Source: Sphingomonas sanguinis (GTDB lineage Bacteria > Pseudomonadota > Alphaproteobacteria > Sphingomonadales > Sphingomonadaceae). From it: 63,110 nt of DNA. Location of the stretch: assembly GCF_001476905.1 (NCBI RefSeq), contig NZ_LDTE01000021.1:1-63110 (forward strand), written 5' to 3'. Shown in pieces: positions 34,668 through 43,123 of the stretch. The stretch's first letter is position 1; every line of letters starts with the position of its first letter. The notes below the pieces were generated by a model that had not been told where the DNA came from, did no database searches, and was given only the letters and a program-made list of their open reading frames with translations. The position numbers were made by a program, and so were the translations under genes.

Positions 34668-35374
34668 CCGATATCGTCCCGCTGTCCGCGTCCACGCATC
34701 GCGACCTGCTCTATAGCCACCGCGTCGCTGGCGCTGCCCGTCGCTTTGCCCGGATCGGACTGTCGGAAATCGCCTTGGCGGCGGCCGACATGCCGCTGTG
34801 CCTCGCCAAGGACGGCCAGACCGGCCGGTTCAATCTGATCGCGCTGATGAGCCTTATCGAACCTGCGAACCTGTTCGTTTTCGGTGGCGGTTTCCAGGCG
34901 ACCTATGTCCCGCGCGCCGTGCTGCTCGGCGGATTCCGTCTCGACGCGCGCGGGGCGGGCGGGCTGGCGATCGACCCGACCGACCCGAGCCTGGGAGAGG
35001 ACGGGCGGCCGCTGTTCGACGGGGATCGCCCCGGCCCGCTGCTGGCCGACATCGCGCAAGGGCTGGAGCGGCTGGTCGCCGATGTCGCGGCGGCACAAGC
35101 CCTAGTCGATGATTGGGCCGGGCATCGTCTGATCCGCCCGCTGGCACTGTCGCTGACCAAGGGTGACGGGACCGTGCATGACTTGGCAGGGCTTTACACC
35201 GTTGACGAGGCGGCGATGCGGGCGTTGCCCGATACGGCCGTGCTGGCACTGCACCGCGCCGACCGGCTCGCTCCCGCCGCGATCCTCACCGCCTCGCTGG
35301 CGCAGGTCGAGCGGTTGCGCCAGTTGCACAATGCGCGCTTTGCGCCCGCCATCACCGGATACACGCTCGATTAG
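34664..35374 (+). CDS. SapC family protein
   Basis: A 236-residue protein of the SapC family (named after a Campylobacter S-layer locus). It shows the typical start VPLSASTHRDLLYSHRVAG, the CLAKDGQTGRFNLIALMSL segment near 45, and the duplicated FALAR/E-type pattern reduced to LIRPLALSLTKGDGTVHDLAGLYTVDEAAM, ending with VERLRQLHNARF. The biochemical role of SapC is not established; in sphingomonads it regularly follows a tryptophan-halogenase-like gene and a TonB receptor, as here. No signal peptide is visible, so it is probably cytosolic. Confidence 0.88.
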   Translation: MTDIVPLSASTHRDLLYSHRVAGAARRFARIGLSEIALAAADMPLCLAKDGQTGRFNLIALMSLIEPANLFVFGGGFQATYVPRAVLLGGFRLDARGAGGLAIDPTDPSLGEDGRPLFDGDRPGPLLADIAQGLERLVADVAAAQALVDDWAGHRLIRPLALSLTKGDGTVHDLAGLYTVDEAAMRALPDTAVLALHRADRLAPAAILTASLAQVERLRQLHNARFAPAITGYTLD

Positions 35375-35441
35375 GCGCTGAACGAGGCCCATGCGATGCG
35401 GCCTTGCCTGGTCCGACTTCCTGGACCGGGACACCGTTCCG

Positions 35442-36977
35442 TCAGTCCTGCGGCCTGCTATCTCCCCGGGCAGGGGAGGACGGGGCCGCATCGTCCGCTT
35501 TGGGCGGAACGGGTGGCCAGCTCAGCCGGATCGCGCCGCCGCCCCCGCCGATCTCGGCTCGGCCGCCCCGGCTGGTCAAGCCATCGGCGACCGCGCGGCG
35601 CTGGGCCGGAGTGCCGCCCGTGACCAAGAGCGCACGCTGCGACCGGGCGCTGGCCCAGGCGGCGGCGTCGAGTCCGTCGCCGTTCAGCACGCCCTGCACG
35701 AAGCGTATCGCGGGCGGCGCGACATCGGCGGGGGGCGCCAGGTGGACCGTCCATTGCGGCAGGGCGTCGGCCGCCCGTGCCTCGATCGCGCGATAGCCCG
35801 CCAGCCCCAGGCCGGGCAAAGCGGCGGCGGTGGTGGTGAGCGTGCGGTTCGTGGCGTCCGTCTGCACCGCGCTCGCATCCACCCCAGCGATCAGCGCCAG
35901 GTCGGCAACCGCACGCTGCTGGCGGTCGGCATCGCTGGGGCCGCTCGACTGGCTGGCGCGGGCGATCTGCGCCGCCTCCGCGCCATTGTCGTCCAGCGAG
36001 ACGCGCAGCTGGTCGACATGCAGGTCGATCGGCTGGCCCAGCCGCTGGCGCAGATCGGCGGCGAGTAGCGTGTCGGCCTGCGACTCCAGATGCGGGGTGA
36101 AGACGACCGCGCGGATGCGGATCGGTTTGGCGGCATAATCGATGTCGAGCTGGCCCAGCCGCGACGTGTCGGGAAAGCGCGCGCGGATCGTGTCGCGCGC
36201 TTGGCGCTGCGCCACCGCCTCGAACGCGATCTGGCGCAGCGCTGCGCCCAGCGGTATCGACAGCACGCCGATCGCGCCGCAGAACAGGATGACCTGCCAC
36301 CCCGTATGCTGGTGCGACAGATGCCGCCCGAAACCATAGACACGGGCGACGATCGCGGCGGTCAGCGCGATGGTGACGGCGTTCGTCAGGAACAGCAGCA
36401 GCGCGCCGCTGAACACGGTCCAGTTGGCCGTCGCGATGCCGAAGCCGACCACCGCCAGCGGCGGCATCAGCGCGATGGCGATGGCGACGCCCACCACCGT
36501 GTTGCCGCGCCCCCGGATCAGCGCATAGGCCCCCGCCACCGCCGACAGCAGCGCGACCAGCAGGTCGAACAAGGTGGGGCGGGTGCGCCCGGCGATCTCG
36601 CTGGTGATGGTCTGAACCGGCGACAGGGTGACGAAGACGGTCGACAGCAGGATCGCGATCGCCGCCCCGGCCAGCAGTGCGGTCGCCGCGCGCCGGATTT
36701 CCCGCGTATCGAAGGTCGCGATACCGAAGCCCAGCCCGATGATCGGCATCATCAGCGGCGAGAGCAGCATCGCGCCGATCAACACCGCGACCGAGGGCAT
36801 CAGCAAGCCCAGCAGCGAGATCGCGGCGGAAATGACGATCAGAAAGGCATAGCGCCCCGACCAGCCCGAATCCTGCGAAATCTGGGCGAGCACCGCTTCG
36901 TAATCGACCCCGCCGACCACCCACATCGACCACCACCGGCGTATCGTGCTGCGTTCGTGCGAGGGGGATTCGGTCAT
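35442..36977 (-). CDS. DUF389 domain membrane protein
   Basis: A 511-residue protein. After a short cytosolic N-terminus come about six to eight membrane helices with the DUF389 hallmarks SVAVLIGAMLLSPLMMPIIG, GRTRPTLFDLLVALLSAVAG and VAIAIALMPPLAVVGFGIA. The C-terminal half is soluble and beta/alpha, without a recognised domain. DUF389 proteins are widespread and of unknown function; transport has been suggested. The start at 36977 (MTESPSHERS) is preferred to longer forms. It is divergent from the ClC antiporter gene, with 136 bp between the two starts. Confidence 0.85.
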   Translation of the reverse strand: MTESPSHERSTIRRWWSMWVVGGVDYEAVLAQISQDSGWSGRYAFLIVISAAISLLGLLMPSVAVLIGAMLLSPLMMPIIGLGFGIATFDTREIRRAATALLAGAAIAILLSTVFVTLSPVQTITSEIAGRTRPTLFDLLVALLSAVAGAYALIRGRGNTVVGVAIAIALMPPLAVVGFGIATANWTVFSGALLLFLTNAVTIALTAAIVARVYGFGRHLSHQHTGWQVILFCGAIGVLSIPLGAALRQIAFEAVAQRQARDTIRARFPDTSRLGQLDIDYAAKPIRIRAVVFTPHLESQADTLLAADLRQRLGQPIDLHVDQLRVSLDDNGAEAAQIARASQSSGPSDADRQQRAVADLALIAGVDASAVQTDATNRTLTTTAAALPGLGLAGYRAIEARAADALPQWTVHLAPPADVAPPAIRFVQGVLNGDGLDAAAWASARSQRALLVTGGTPAQRRAVADGLTSRGGRAEIGGGGGAIRLSWPPVPPKADDAAPSSPARGDSRPQD

Positions 36978-37113
36978 GGTCCAACCTGTTTTTGTCGATC
37001 CGAATCTCCCTGCTAGGCGATCGGGCCCGAGGATGCGACCCTGGTTGTATCTTCCGCAAAGAGAGTCTGGTTCGGCTGGTTTTCCACCGACCTCCGGGTG
37101 TAGGGGATGGGAC

Positions 37114-38451
37114 ATGGCAGATCAGCGCCCGTCTCACTCGATCATCCGCAAATGGACACCCGCGCGGTATCGGGCGCTGCTGCGCACGGCCGGGCCGGGC
37201 TCGGTCCAGTTCCGCACGCGTCTGGCCGTCCTGATCGGTGCGGTGGCGATCGGGCTGGCGGCGACGGTCTTCGCCTGGGCTGCCGATGTCGCGGGCGAGT
37301 GGTTCGGCCATTTCGCCAAACATTATCACTGGGCGCCCTTGGTGGTGACGCCGCTGCTGTTCGCGGGGCTGGTCTGGATCACCCGCCGCTTTGCGCCACT
37401 GGCACGGGGGTCGGGCATTCCGCAGGTGATGGCGGCACAGGCCGACCCCGAACGCGCGACCGAAGGGCTGGTGTCGATCCGTACCGTCGTCGCCAAGGCG
37501 GGGCTGACGCTGGCGGCGGTGCTGGGCGGCGCATCGGTCGGACGCGAGGGGCCGACGGTGCAGATCGCCGCCGCCATCATGGGGCTGACCCACCGCATCC
37601 TGGGCGTGCCGCTGCGCGGCGCGGTGCTGATCGCGGGCGGTGCGGCGGGCGTTGCGGCGGCGTTCAACACGCCGCTGGCCGGGCTGCTCTTCGCGATTGA
37701 GGAGCTGGCGTCGGCCTATGAGCAGAAGGTCACGCTGCTGGTCATCGCCGCCATCGCGATTGCGGGCATGATCGCCCAGTCGGTGCAGGGCGATTATGTC
37801 TATTTCGGGCTGATCGGCGCGCATATGCCGATCGTCGGCGCGCTGGTCGCGGCCCCCGTGGCGGGGATCGTCGGCGGGCTGGCCGGGGGCGGTTTTGCCC
37901 GGCTGATGCTGATCCTGGCGACCGGGACCAATAGCGTCACCCGGTGGACCAAGCAGCGGCCGATCCTGTTCGCGGGGCTGTGCGGTGTCGTCGTCGCGGG
38001 GCTGGGGGTCGGCACCGGCCTGACCTGGGGCACCGGTTACGGCGCGGCGCGGGCGATGATCGTCGGGGTCGATGCGCCGCTGTGGTTCGGCCCGGCCAAA
38101 TTCCTGGCGACGTTGTCCACCGCCGTGGCCGGGCTGCCGGGCGGCATCTTTGCGCCGTCCCTGTCGGTGGGGGCGGGGCTCGGCAACCTGCTGCGCTCGG
38201 TCTTCCCGAACTCGCCTGCCTCGGCGATCGTGATTCTGGGCATGGTCGGCTATTTCGCGGGCGTGGTCCGCGCGCCGTTGACCGCCGTCATCATCCTGTC
38301 CGAAACGACCGCCAGCCGCGGCCTGATGCTGCCCATGTTCGCCACCGCCTTCATCGCCGACGGGGTCAGCCAGCTGGTGTGCCGCGAGAAGCTGTACCAC
38401 GGCCTGTCGCGGACGTTTGCGATGCGGCCGGTAGAGGAGAGTGTGCGCTGA
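37114..38451 (+). CDS. ClC-type chloride/proton antiporter
   Basis: A 445-residue ClC family protein. The anion filter motifs are intact: GSGIPQV (99-105), GREGPTVQ (143-150) with gating Glu145, and GGIFAP (343-348). FAIEELAS carries Glu196/Glu197, matching the proton glutamate of the E. coli exchanger, which points to an antiporter rather than a channel. About 10 or more helices span the protein and there is no CBS domain. A GGGGATGGG site precedes the ATG at 37114. This intact gene differs clearly from the ClC fragment at 9.4 kb. Confidence 0.93.
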   Translation: MADQRPSHSIIRKWTPARYRALLRTAGPGSVQFRTRLAVLIGAVAIGLAATVFAWAADVAGEWFGHFAKHYHWAPLVVTPLLFAGLVWITRRFAPLARGSGIPQVMAAQADPERATEGLVSIRTVVAKAGLTLAAVLGGASVGREGPTVQIAAAIMGLTHRILGVPLRGAVLIAGGAAGVAAAFNTPLAGLLFAIEELASAYEQKVTLLVIAAIAIAGMIAQSVQGDYVYFGLIGAHMPIVGALVAAPVAGIVGGLAGGGFARLMLILATGTNSVTRWTKQRPILFAGLCGVVVAGLGVGTGLTWGTGYGAARAMIVGVDAPLWFGPAKFLATLSTAVAGLPGGIFAPSLSVGAGLGNLLRSVFPNSPASAIVILGMVGYFAGVVRAPLTAVIILSETTASRGLMLPMFATAFIADGVSQLVCREKLYHGLSRTFAMRPVEESVR

Positions 38452-38488
38452 TAGGGTCACTGGTCGGGAAACGCCCAGTTGCGGACGT

Positions 38489-38899
38489 TCAACTACCCTT
38501 GGCCGCAATCGAAAAGGATGGAATTGCGCCGCTCAAAACATCCATGCAGGCCCAGCCTGTGACAAACCGATAATGGATGGTTGGCTGGCCCACAGGGGCA
38601 CTGACTTCCCTCCATGTCTCGGATTGAGAGCAGGCAAACCGCGCACCTTCTAGACGGTATGCGAAGTGATTGGGGGCCAGCCCTTTATCCGGTGTGTCGT
38701 CCTCCTCGGTAGATAGTGCCATTTCATCGAGCAGGCGCACGATGCAGGGGCCGTCGAAGGAGATACGAAGAACGTGCTCATCGTCATCCGGTAAGACGAA
38801 GTCCGCAGAGATTGCATTCGTCTCCCAGCGAATTGAAAGGAGGTCGCTGGCAAGAGCATTCAGGCGAACGCCTGTTTCGATCGGCTCGTATAGAGGCAT
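38489..38899 (-). CDS. Hypothetical protein
   Basis: A 136-residue acidic, apparently soluble protein with no family I recognise. It starts MPLYEPIETGVRLNALASDLL and contains an alternating beta-like centre (FVLPDDDEHVLRISFDGPCIVRL) and an acidic loop (ALSTEEDDTPDKG). The first ATG is at 38899; the frame runs upstream only to a TTG. Base composition is lower in GC than the neighbours, hinting at later arrival. The size and layout would suit an immunity-type or regulatory protein, but nothing in the sequence proves this. Confidence 0.55.
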   Translation of the reverse strand: MPLYEPIETGVRLNALASDLLSIRWETNAISADFVLPDDDEHVLRISFDGPCIVRLLDEMALSTEEDDTPDKGLAPNHFAYRLEGARFACSQSETWREVSAPVGQPTIHYRFVTGWACMDVLSGAIPSFSIAAKGS

Positions 38900-38971
38900 G
38901 ATGGAATGCTGGCATTTTGAGCCAATGTCCGCAATCCACCATAATCGAACGCACCGCAATCACAGAACGGC

Positions 38972-39343
38972 CTATGCGGTTCTCATTTTCTCTCGCGACC
39001 GCCCCAGTGCGATCCCCGCGAGGTTTTGCGTCCGCTTGATATGACGCAGCTGGAACCGGGGCGGGCGAGGGAGGGCCGACCACTCCGCGAAATGCGCGAC
39101 ATGCGCGGGCGGCACCCTGACCTTTCCGGTCGCTTGCGCCACCACTGCCGCCGCATCGCCCAGCAGCAGGGCATCCGTCAGCCCCGCCTCATGCGCCGCC
39201 CGGGTCGCCGCAATCAGCGCCAGCCACTCTGCGGTCATGCTGGTGCCGGGCCCCAGGTTTCGGACGATGCGAGCCTGTCCCCCGATCACCACCGCATATT
39301 CCATGCCGCCGGGGCGATAGCCGCCGTCGAAGAAGATTTTCAC
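38972..39343 (-). CDS. RNase H-like (reverse-transcriptase-like) protein
   Basis: A 123-residue RNase H-fold protein. Three of the four catalytic acids are visible: Asp6 in IFFDGGYR, Glu39 in SMTAEWLAL, and Asp63 in LLLGDAAAVV. The fourth, usually Asp in N-x-x-AD-x-LA, is replaced in KRTQNLAGIALGR. It could be a weak RNA-DNA hybrid nuclease or a non-catalytic relative. The start is GTG, overlapping the stop of the flavoprotein gene in GTGA, so the two are co-translated. Longer frames upstream are only overlap with that gene. Confidence 0.75.
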   Translation of the reverse strand: MKIFFDGGYRPGGMEYAVVIGGQARIVRNLGPGTSMTAEWLALIAATRAAHEAGLTDALLLGDAAAVVAQATGKVRVPPAHVAHFAEWSALPRPPRFQLRHIKRTQNLAGIALGRSREKMRTA

Positions 39344-40956
39344 AGCCCGCCGATGCTGCGCGCGACCGCCTCGGCCGTCTTGATGCCGTCGACCGCCGCC
39401 GACAGGATGCCGCCCGCATAGCCAGCGCCCTCGCCCGCCGGGTATAGGCCATAAGTGTTCAGGCTGTGCCCGTCCTCGCCGCGCGTGAAGCGGACCGGCG
39501 AGGAGGTGCGCGTCTCGACGCCGGTCATCACCACGTCGGGGTGGTCGTATCCGGCGATCTGGCGACCGAAGACGGGGATGGCCTCGCGCATCGCCTCGAC
39601 CACGAAGTCGGGCAGGCATTCGGACAGGTCGGTCGGAGTCACGCCGGGGCGATAGGAGGGCGTGACCGACCCCAGGCTGGTCGAGGGGCGCTTGGCCAGG
39701 AAGTCGCCCACCCGCTGCGCCGGGGCCTTGTAGTTGGAGCCGCCCGCGACATAGGCGCGCTCTTCCCAATGGCGTTGCAGCGCGAGGCCCGCCAGCGGAT
39801 CGCCGGGAAAGTCGCGCTCCGGGTCGATCGCGACCACGAAGCCCGAATTGGCGTTGCGCTCGTTGCGCGAATATTGGCTCATGCCGTTGGTCGCGACGCG
39901 GCCCTCCTCACTGGTCGCGGCGACCACCGTGCCGCCCGGACACATGCAGAAGCTGTAGACCGTCCGTCCGTTCTGGCAGTGGTGCGAGATGTGATATTCG
40001 GCCGCGCCCAGGATCGGGTTGCCCGCCTGATGCCCGAAGCGCGCGCGGTCGATCCAGCCCTGCGGATGCTCGATCCGCACACCGATCGAAAAGGGCTTGG
40101 CCTCGACATACACACCCGCCGCCTGCAGCATCGCGAAGCTGTCACGCGCGCTGTGGCCGATGGCGAGGACGACATGATCGGCCTCGAGATAGCCGCCGCC
40201 GTTCAGGTGCAGCCCGCGCACCCGGCGCTGGCCCGACCCGTCGGTCTCGACGTCCAGCCCGTCGACACGGGTCGAGAAGCGGTATTCGCCGCCCAGCTCC
40301 TCGATGGTCGCGCGCATGCTCTCGACCATGGTGACCAGGCGGAAGGTGCCGATATGCGGATGCGCCTCGGTCAGGATTTCGGGCGGCGCCCCCGCCTTGA
40401 CGAATTCAGTCAGCACCTTGCGGTTCAGGTGGCGCGGGTCCTTGATCCGGCTGTAGAGCTTGCCGTCCGAGAAAGTGCCTGCCCCGCCTTCGCCGTACTG
40501 GACGTTGGATTCAGGATTCAGGACGCTGCGCCGCCACAGGCCCCAGGTGTCCTGGGTCCGCTCGCGCACCACCTTGCCGCGCTCCAGGATGATCGGACGA
40601 TATCCCGCCTGCGCCAGCACCAGCGCGGCAAACAGGCCGCAGGGGCCCGCGCCGATCACGACCGGGCGCTTCGTACCTGCCGGTGGTCCGCTCGGCAGAT
40701 GATAGCGGGTGTCGGGCGTGCGCTGGACATCGCGGTCGCGGCGGAACCGCTCCAGCACGGTGGCCTCGTTTTTCAGGTTCACGTCGACCGAATAGACGAG
40801 CTGGATATTGTTCTTGTCGCGCGCATCATGCCCGCGCCGCGCCACGACGAAGCGCACCAGTTCACGCGGGGTTACGCGCAACCGACGGCAGATGGCGGCG
40901 GGCAGGGCCTCGTCCGCATGGTGGAGAGGCAGTTTCAATTCACTGAGGCGGATCAT
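39340..40956 (-). CDS. COG2509-type FAD-dependent dehydrogenase
   Basis: A 538-residue flavoprotein. An N-terminal domain of about 95 residues (with ICRRLRVTPRELVRFVVARR and NIQLVYSVDV) precedes the FAD-binding loop VVIGAGPCGLFAALVLAQAG. Later motifs SNVQYGEGGAGTFSDGKLYSR, VLAIGHSARDSF and the end GLYPAGEGAGYAGGILSAAVDG are diagnostic of the COG2509 'uncharacterised FAD-dependent dehydrogenase' family. The reaction is unknown. The start at 40956 (MIRLSELKLPLH) is chosen over an ATG four codons upstream because it begins at the conserved N-terminus. It is coupled to the RNase H-like gene. Confidence 0.9.
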   Translation of the reverse strand: MIRLSELKLPLHHADEALPAAICRRLRVTPRELVRFVVARRGHDARDKNNIQLVYSVDVNLKNEATVLERFRRDRDVQRTPDTRYHLPSGPPAGTKRPVVIGAGPCGLFAALVLAQAGYRPIILERGKVVRERTQDTWGLWRRSVLNPESNVQYGEGGAGTFSDGKLYSRIKDPRHLNRKVLTEFVKAGAPPEILTEAHPHIGTFRLVTMVESMRATIEELGGEYRFSTRVDGLDVETDGSGQRRVRGLHLNGGGYLEADHVVLAIGHSARDSFAMLQAAGVYVEAKPFSIGVRIEHPQGWIDRARFGHQAGNPILGAAEYHISHHCQNGRTVYSFCMCPGGTVVAATSEEGRVATNGMSQYSRNERNANSGFVVAIDPERDFPGDPLAGLALQRHWEERAYVAGGSNYKAPAQRVGDFLAKRPSTSLGSVTPSYRPGVTPTDLSECLPDFVVEAMREAIPVFGRQIAGYDHPDVVMTGVETRTSSPVRFTRGEDGHSLNTYGLYPAGEGAGYAGGILSAAVDGIKTAEAVARSIGGL

Positions 40957-41005
40957 CCCGCGCGCCATATAGAATTGCGCCGCGTCCCGCCATCGTCCCT
41001 ATGGA

Positions 41006-41476
41006 TCACGCGTCGGGGGAAAGAACCAGCATCTTCTGGATGATTTCGGGCCCTTCGCGCCAGGTGCGAAAGCCCATGGCTTCGTAATAGGTCAGGCCCA
41101 TGGAGTTGTCGGCACCGATCGTTGCGTCGATCCTTGCGAGGCCCGCCGCAATGGCGGCGTCCCGGCTGACGGCAAACAGTGCTCGGCCGACTCCCCGCCG
41201 ATGGGCACGCGGGCTGACATGGGTTCCGATGATGCCCCATCCCTCGGGCACGTCATAGCGATTGCCCGCTACGGCGCGCTTGAGCGATTGGAAGCCCAGC
41301 ACCTCGCCGTCGTCATCGACCGCGACGCTGCAGCGGATGCCATCGGGCGCGGTGATGTAGTTTGACAGCGTGAAGGCCGGATCGTGCGGACGCGTTCGGC
41401 CGGTCAAAGCCATGATCTCTCGAAGAACATGGCTCATCGCCACAGCATCGTTCGGGGTGGCGGTGCGGATCATCAT
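41006..41476 (-). CDS. GNAT family N-acetyltransferase
   Basis: A 156-residue, single-domain GNAT. It shows strand 1 IRTATPNDAVAMSHVLREI, strand 4 WGIIGTHVSPRAHRRGVG with the acetyl-CoA loop RRGVGRAL, and IGADNSMGLTYYEAMGFRTW at the end. Substrate unknown. It lies 50 bp downstream of nothing co-directional and 49 bp upstream of the flavoprotein start, so the two may be co-transcribed. Confidence 0.88.
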   Translation of the reverse strand: MMIRTATPNDAVAMSHVLREIMALTGRTRPHDPAFTLSNYITAPDGIRCSVAVDDDGEVLGFQSLKRAVAGNRYDVPEGWGIIGTHVSPRAHRRGVGRALFAVSRDAAIAAGLARIDATIGADNSMGLTYYEAMGFRTWREGPEIIQKMLVLSPDA

Positions 41477-41548
41477 GCAGGGGCCTCACGACGCTGGGAT
41501 CGAAGCCGCCATGCTATCAGGCTACGGTGCGATCGCCAGCGTCGGGAG

Positions 41549-42844
41549 TTATCCGCCCGCGGCGCGGCGCTGGGGTAGTTCGGGCATGGCGGCCTGGTCC
41601 ATGATCTCTGCCCGAAGCGCGTGCCAGCCCTCGCCAAACCAATATTCGCCGCGTTCGACGCGAAGGATCGGATCGTGCGAGGTGGCGACATCGTCGCTCG
41701 GGATCATCTGCTGATCCGGCACGCTGAAAAAGGCGCGCACGATCGGGGTGGTCGGGCTGCACCCTTCGCGCACCACGACACCCAGCCGATTGGAATTGAG
41801 CCGGACCAGCCCGCCAAAGGGCTGGATGCCCAGGCTGGTGATGAAGGCCCGCAGGATTTCGGTGTCGAAATGCCCGTCCCATTCAATCATCTGGGCCAGC
41901 GCCTCGTGCGGCGACCAGGCGCGCTTGTACGACCGGATCGAGGTAACCGCGTCATACACGTCGCACACCGCCGAGATGCGGACGAACAGGCTCAGCTGCT
42001 CGTCCTTCAACCCGTCGGGATAGCCGGTGCCGTCCATCTTTTCGTGATGATGGCGGCACACATCCAGGATGCGCGGGTCGAGATCCTCCATGTCGAGCAG
42101 GATGCTGTGCCCCAGGCTGGGGTGCATCCGCATCTTGGCCAGTTCGGCCGGGTCGAGGCGGCCGGGCTTGTCGACGATCTCGGACTCGATCTTCATCTTG
42201 CCGATATCGTGCAGCACGCCCGCCATGCCCGCCACACGGACATCATGGTCGCTCAGCCCCAGATGACGTGCCAGCGCCATCATCAGCGTTCCGACCGCAA
42301 CCGAATGGATATAGGTATAGCGATCCTTGTCCTTCAGCCGGGTGACCGCGATCATCGCGGCGGGCCCCTGCGAGGTGGCCTGGGCGATCTCCTCGATCAT
42401 CGGCGTCAGGTCGGAAGTGCGGATCACATGGCCCAGCCGGGCTTCGCCGAACAACTGGGTCACCGCCTCGGTCGCGCGTTCGGCGGTGACGCTGGCCAGT
42501 TCCATGTCGGTACGGGGCTTGCGACGCTTGGGCTTGATCATGGCCATCACGGGCGCGGCGCCTGGGGTAGTGGCAACGGGCACCGGCACAGGCACTGGCG
42601 CTGCCTGTTCGGCGATATCCCTTGCCGACACCAATGTCAGGCCGCGTCCCTTGTCCAGATCGATGGTCACATGCGGCACGGAATTGCGAATCTTGTCCCG
42701 GTCCTCGCTGTCCACCAGCAGGAAGGACTTTCGCCAAAATGGGTTCTTCAGCCATCCGCAATGCAGGGTGTGAATGAACATTCCCAGCTCTGCCTGGCTG
42801 CCCTCGATACGCAGATATCGATTTGTGTCTGACCGCTCGTTCAT
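41549..42844 (-). CDS. HD-GYP domain c-di-GMP phosphodiesterase with DUF3391 N-terminus
   Basis: A 431-residue protein. Residues 1-80 match DUF3391 (ELGMFIHTLHCGWLKNPFWR, then FLLVDSEDRDKIRNSV). A Pro/Val-rich linker (PVPVPVPVATTPG) leads to the HD-GYP domain (about 160-330), with His180, the HD pair in VLHDIGK (212-216) and the full HHEKMDGTGYPDG motif (266-278). These residues bind two or three metals and hydrolyse c-di-GMP to GMP. A C-terminal extension of about 90 residues follows. It is cytosolic, and together with the GGDEF-EAL protein it gives the window two c-di-GMP enzymes. Confidence 0.92.
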   Translation of the reverse strand: MNERSDTNRYLRIEGSQAELGMFIHTLHCGWLKNPFWRKSFLLVDSEDRDKIRNSVPHVTIDLDKGRGLTLVSARDIAEQAAPVPVPVPVATTPGAAPVMAMIKPKRRKPRTDMELASVTAERATEAVTQLFGEARLGHVIRTSDLTPMIEEIAQATSQGPAAMIAVTRLKDKDRYTYIHSVAVGTLMMALARHLGLSDHDVRVAGMAGVLHDIGKMKIESEIVDKPGRLDPAELAKMRMHPSLGHSILLDMEDLDPRILDVCRHHHEKMDGTGYPDGLKDEQLSLFVRISAVCDVYDAVTSIRSYKRAWSPHEALAQMIEWDGHFDTEILRAFITSLGIQPFGGLVRLNSNRLGVVVREGCSPTTPIVRAFFSVPDQQMIPSDDVATSHDPILRVERGEYWFGEGWHALRAEIMDQAAMPELPQRRAAGG

Positions 42845-43051
42845 AGGGGGAATGCTTACCGAGGCACGGTAAAATTTTGGTTTCGAGCAGCTCGGATCGG
42901 CATTGTCCTTACGTTCCGTTAAAACGTTGAAAAATCCATGTATTGACCATTTTGGTCAGACAAAACCGCTCTAAAAAATATTCGGGGACGTTCGTCGGGT
43001 CGCCCGACCGCTATCCAACGCCCCGTTGCCCTCCAAGCTCATCATATGACG

Positions 43052-43066
43052 TGATAATCATTATCA
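43052..43066. promoter_or_regulatory. FUR box
   Basis: TGATAATCATTATCA is a perfect 7-1-7 inverted repeat and matches the FUR consensus. It lies 58 bp upstream of the siderophore-receptor ATG (43124), so it should repress the whole iron operon when iron is plentiful. Confidence 0.9.
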
Positions 43067-43123
43067 TTCGCGTTGACAGTGCGAGTGTCTCGCAATAGCG
43101 GCTTGATGCAAAGGGGAAACATC

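Noticed and set aside
35458..38508. A 1016-codon open frame on the minus strand across DUF389 and ClC
   Set aside because: It reads Arg/Gly/Pro/His-rich junk antisense to ClC and out of frame with DUF389. Such frames arise from high GC at third codon positions.
42943..42958. TGACC-N5-GGTCA inverted repeat upstream of the HD-GYP gene as an operator
   Set aside because: Arms are only 5 bp and no matching regulator or promoter could be identified.
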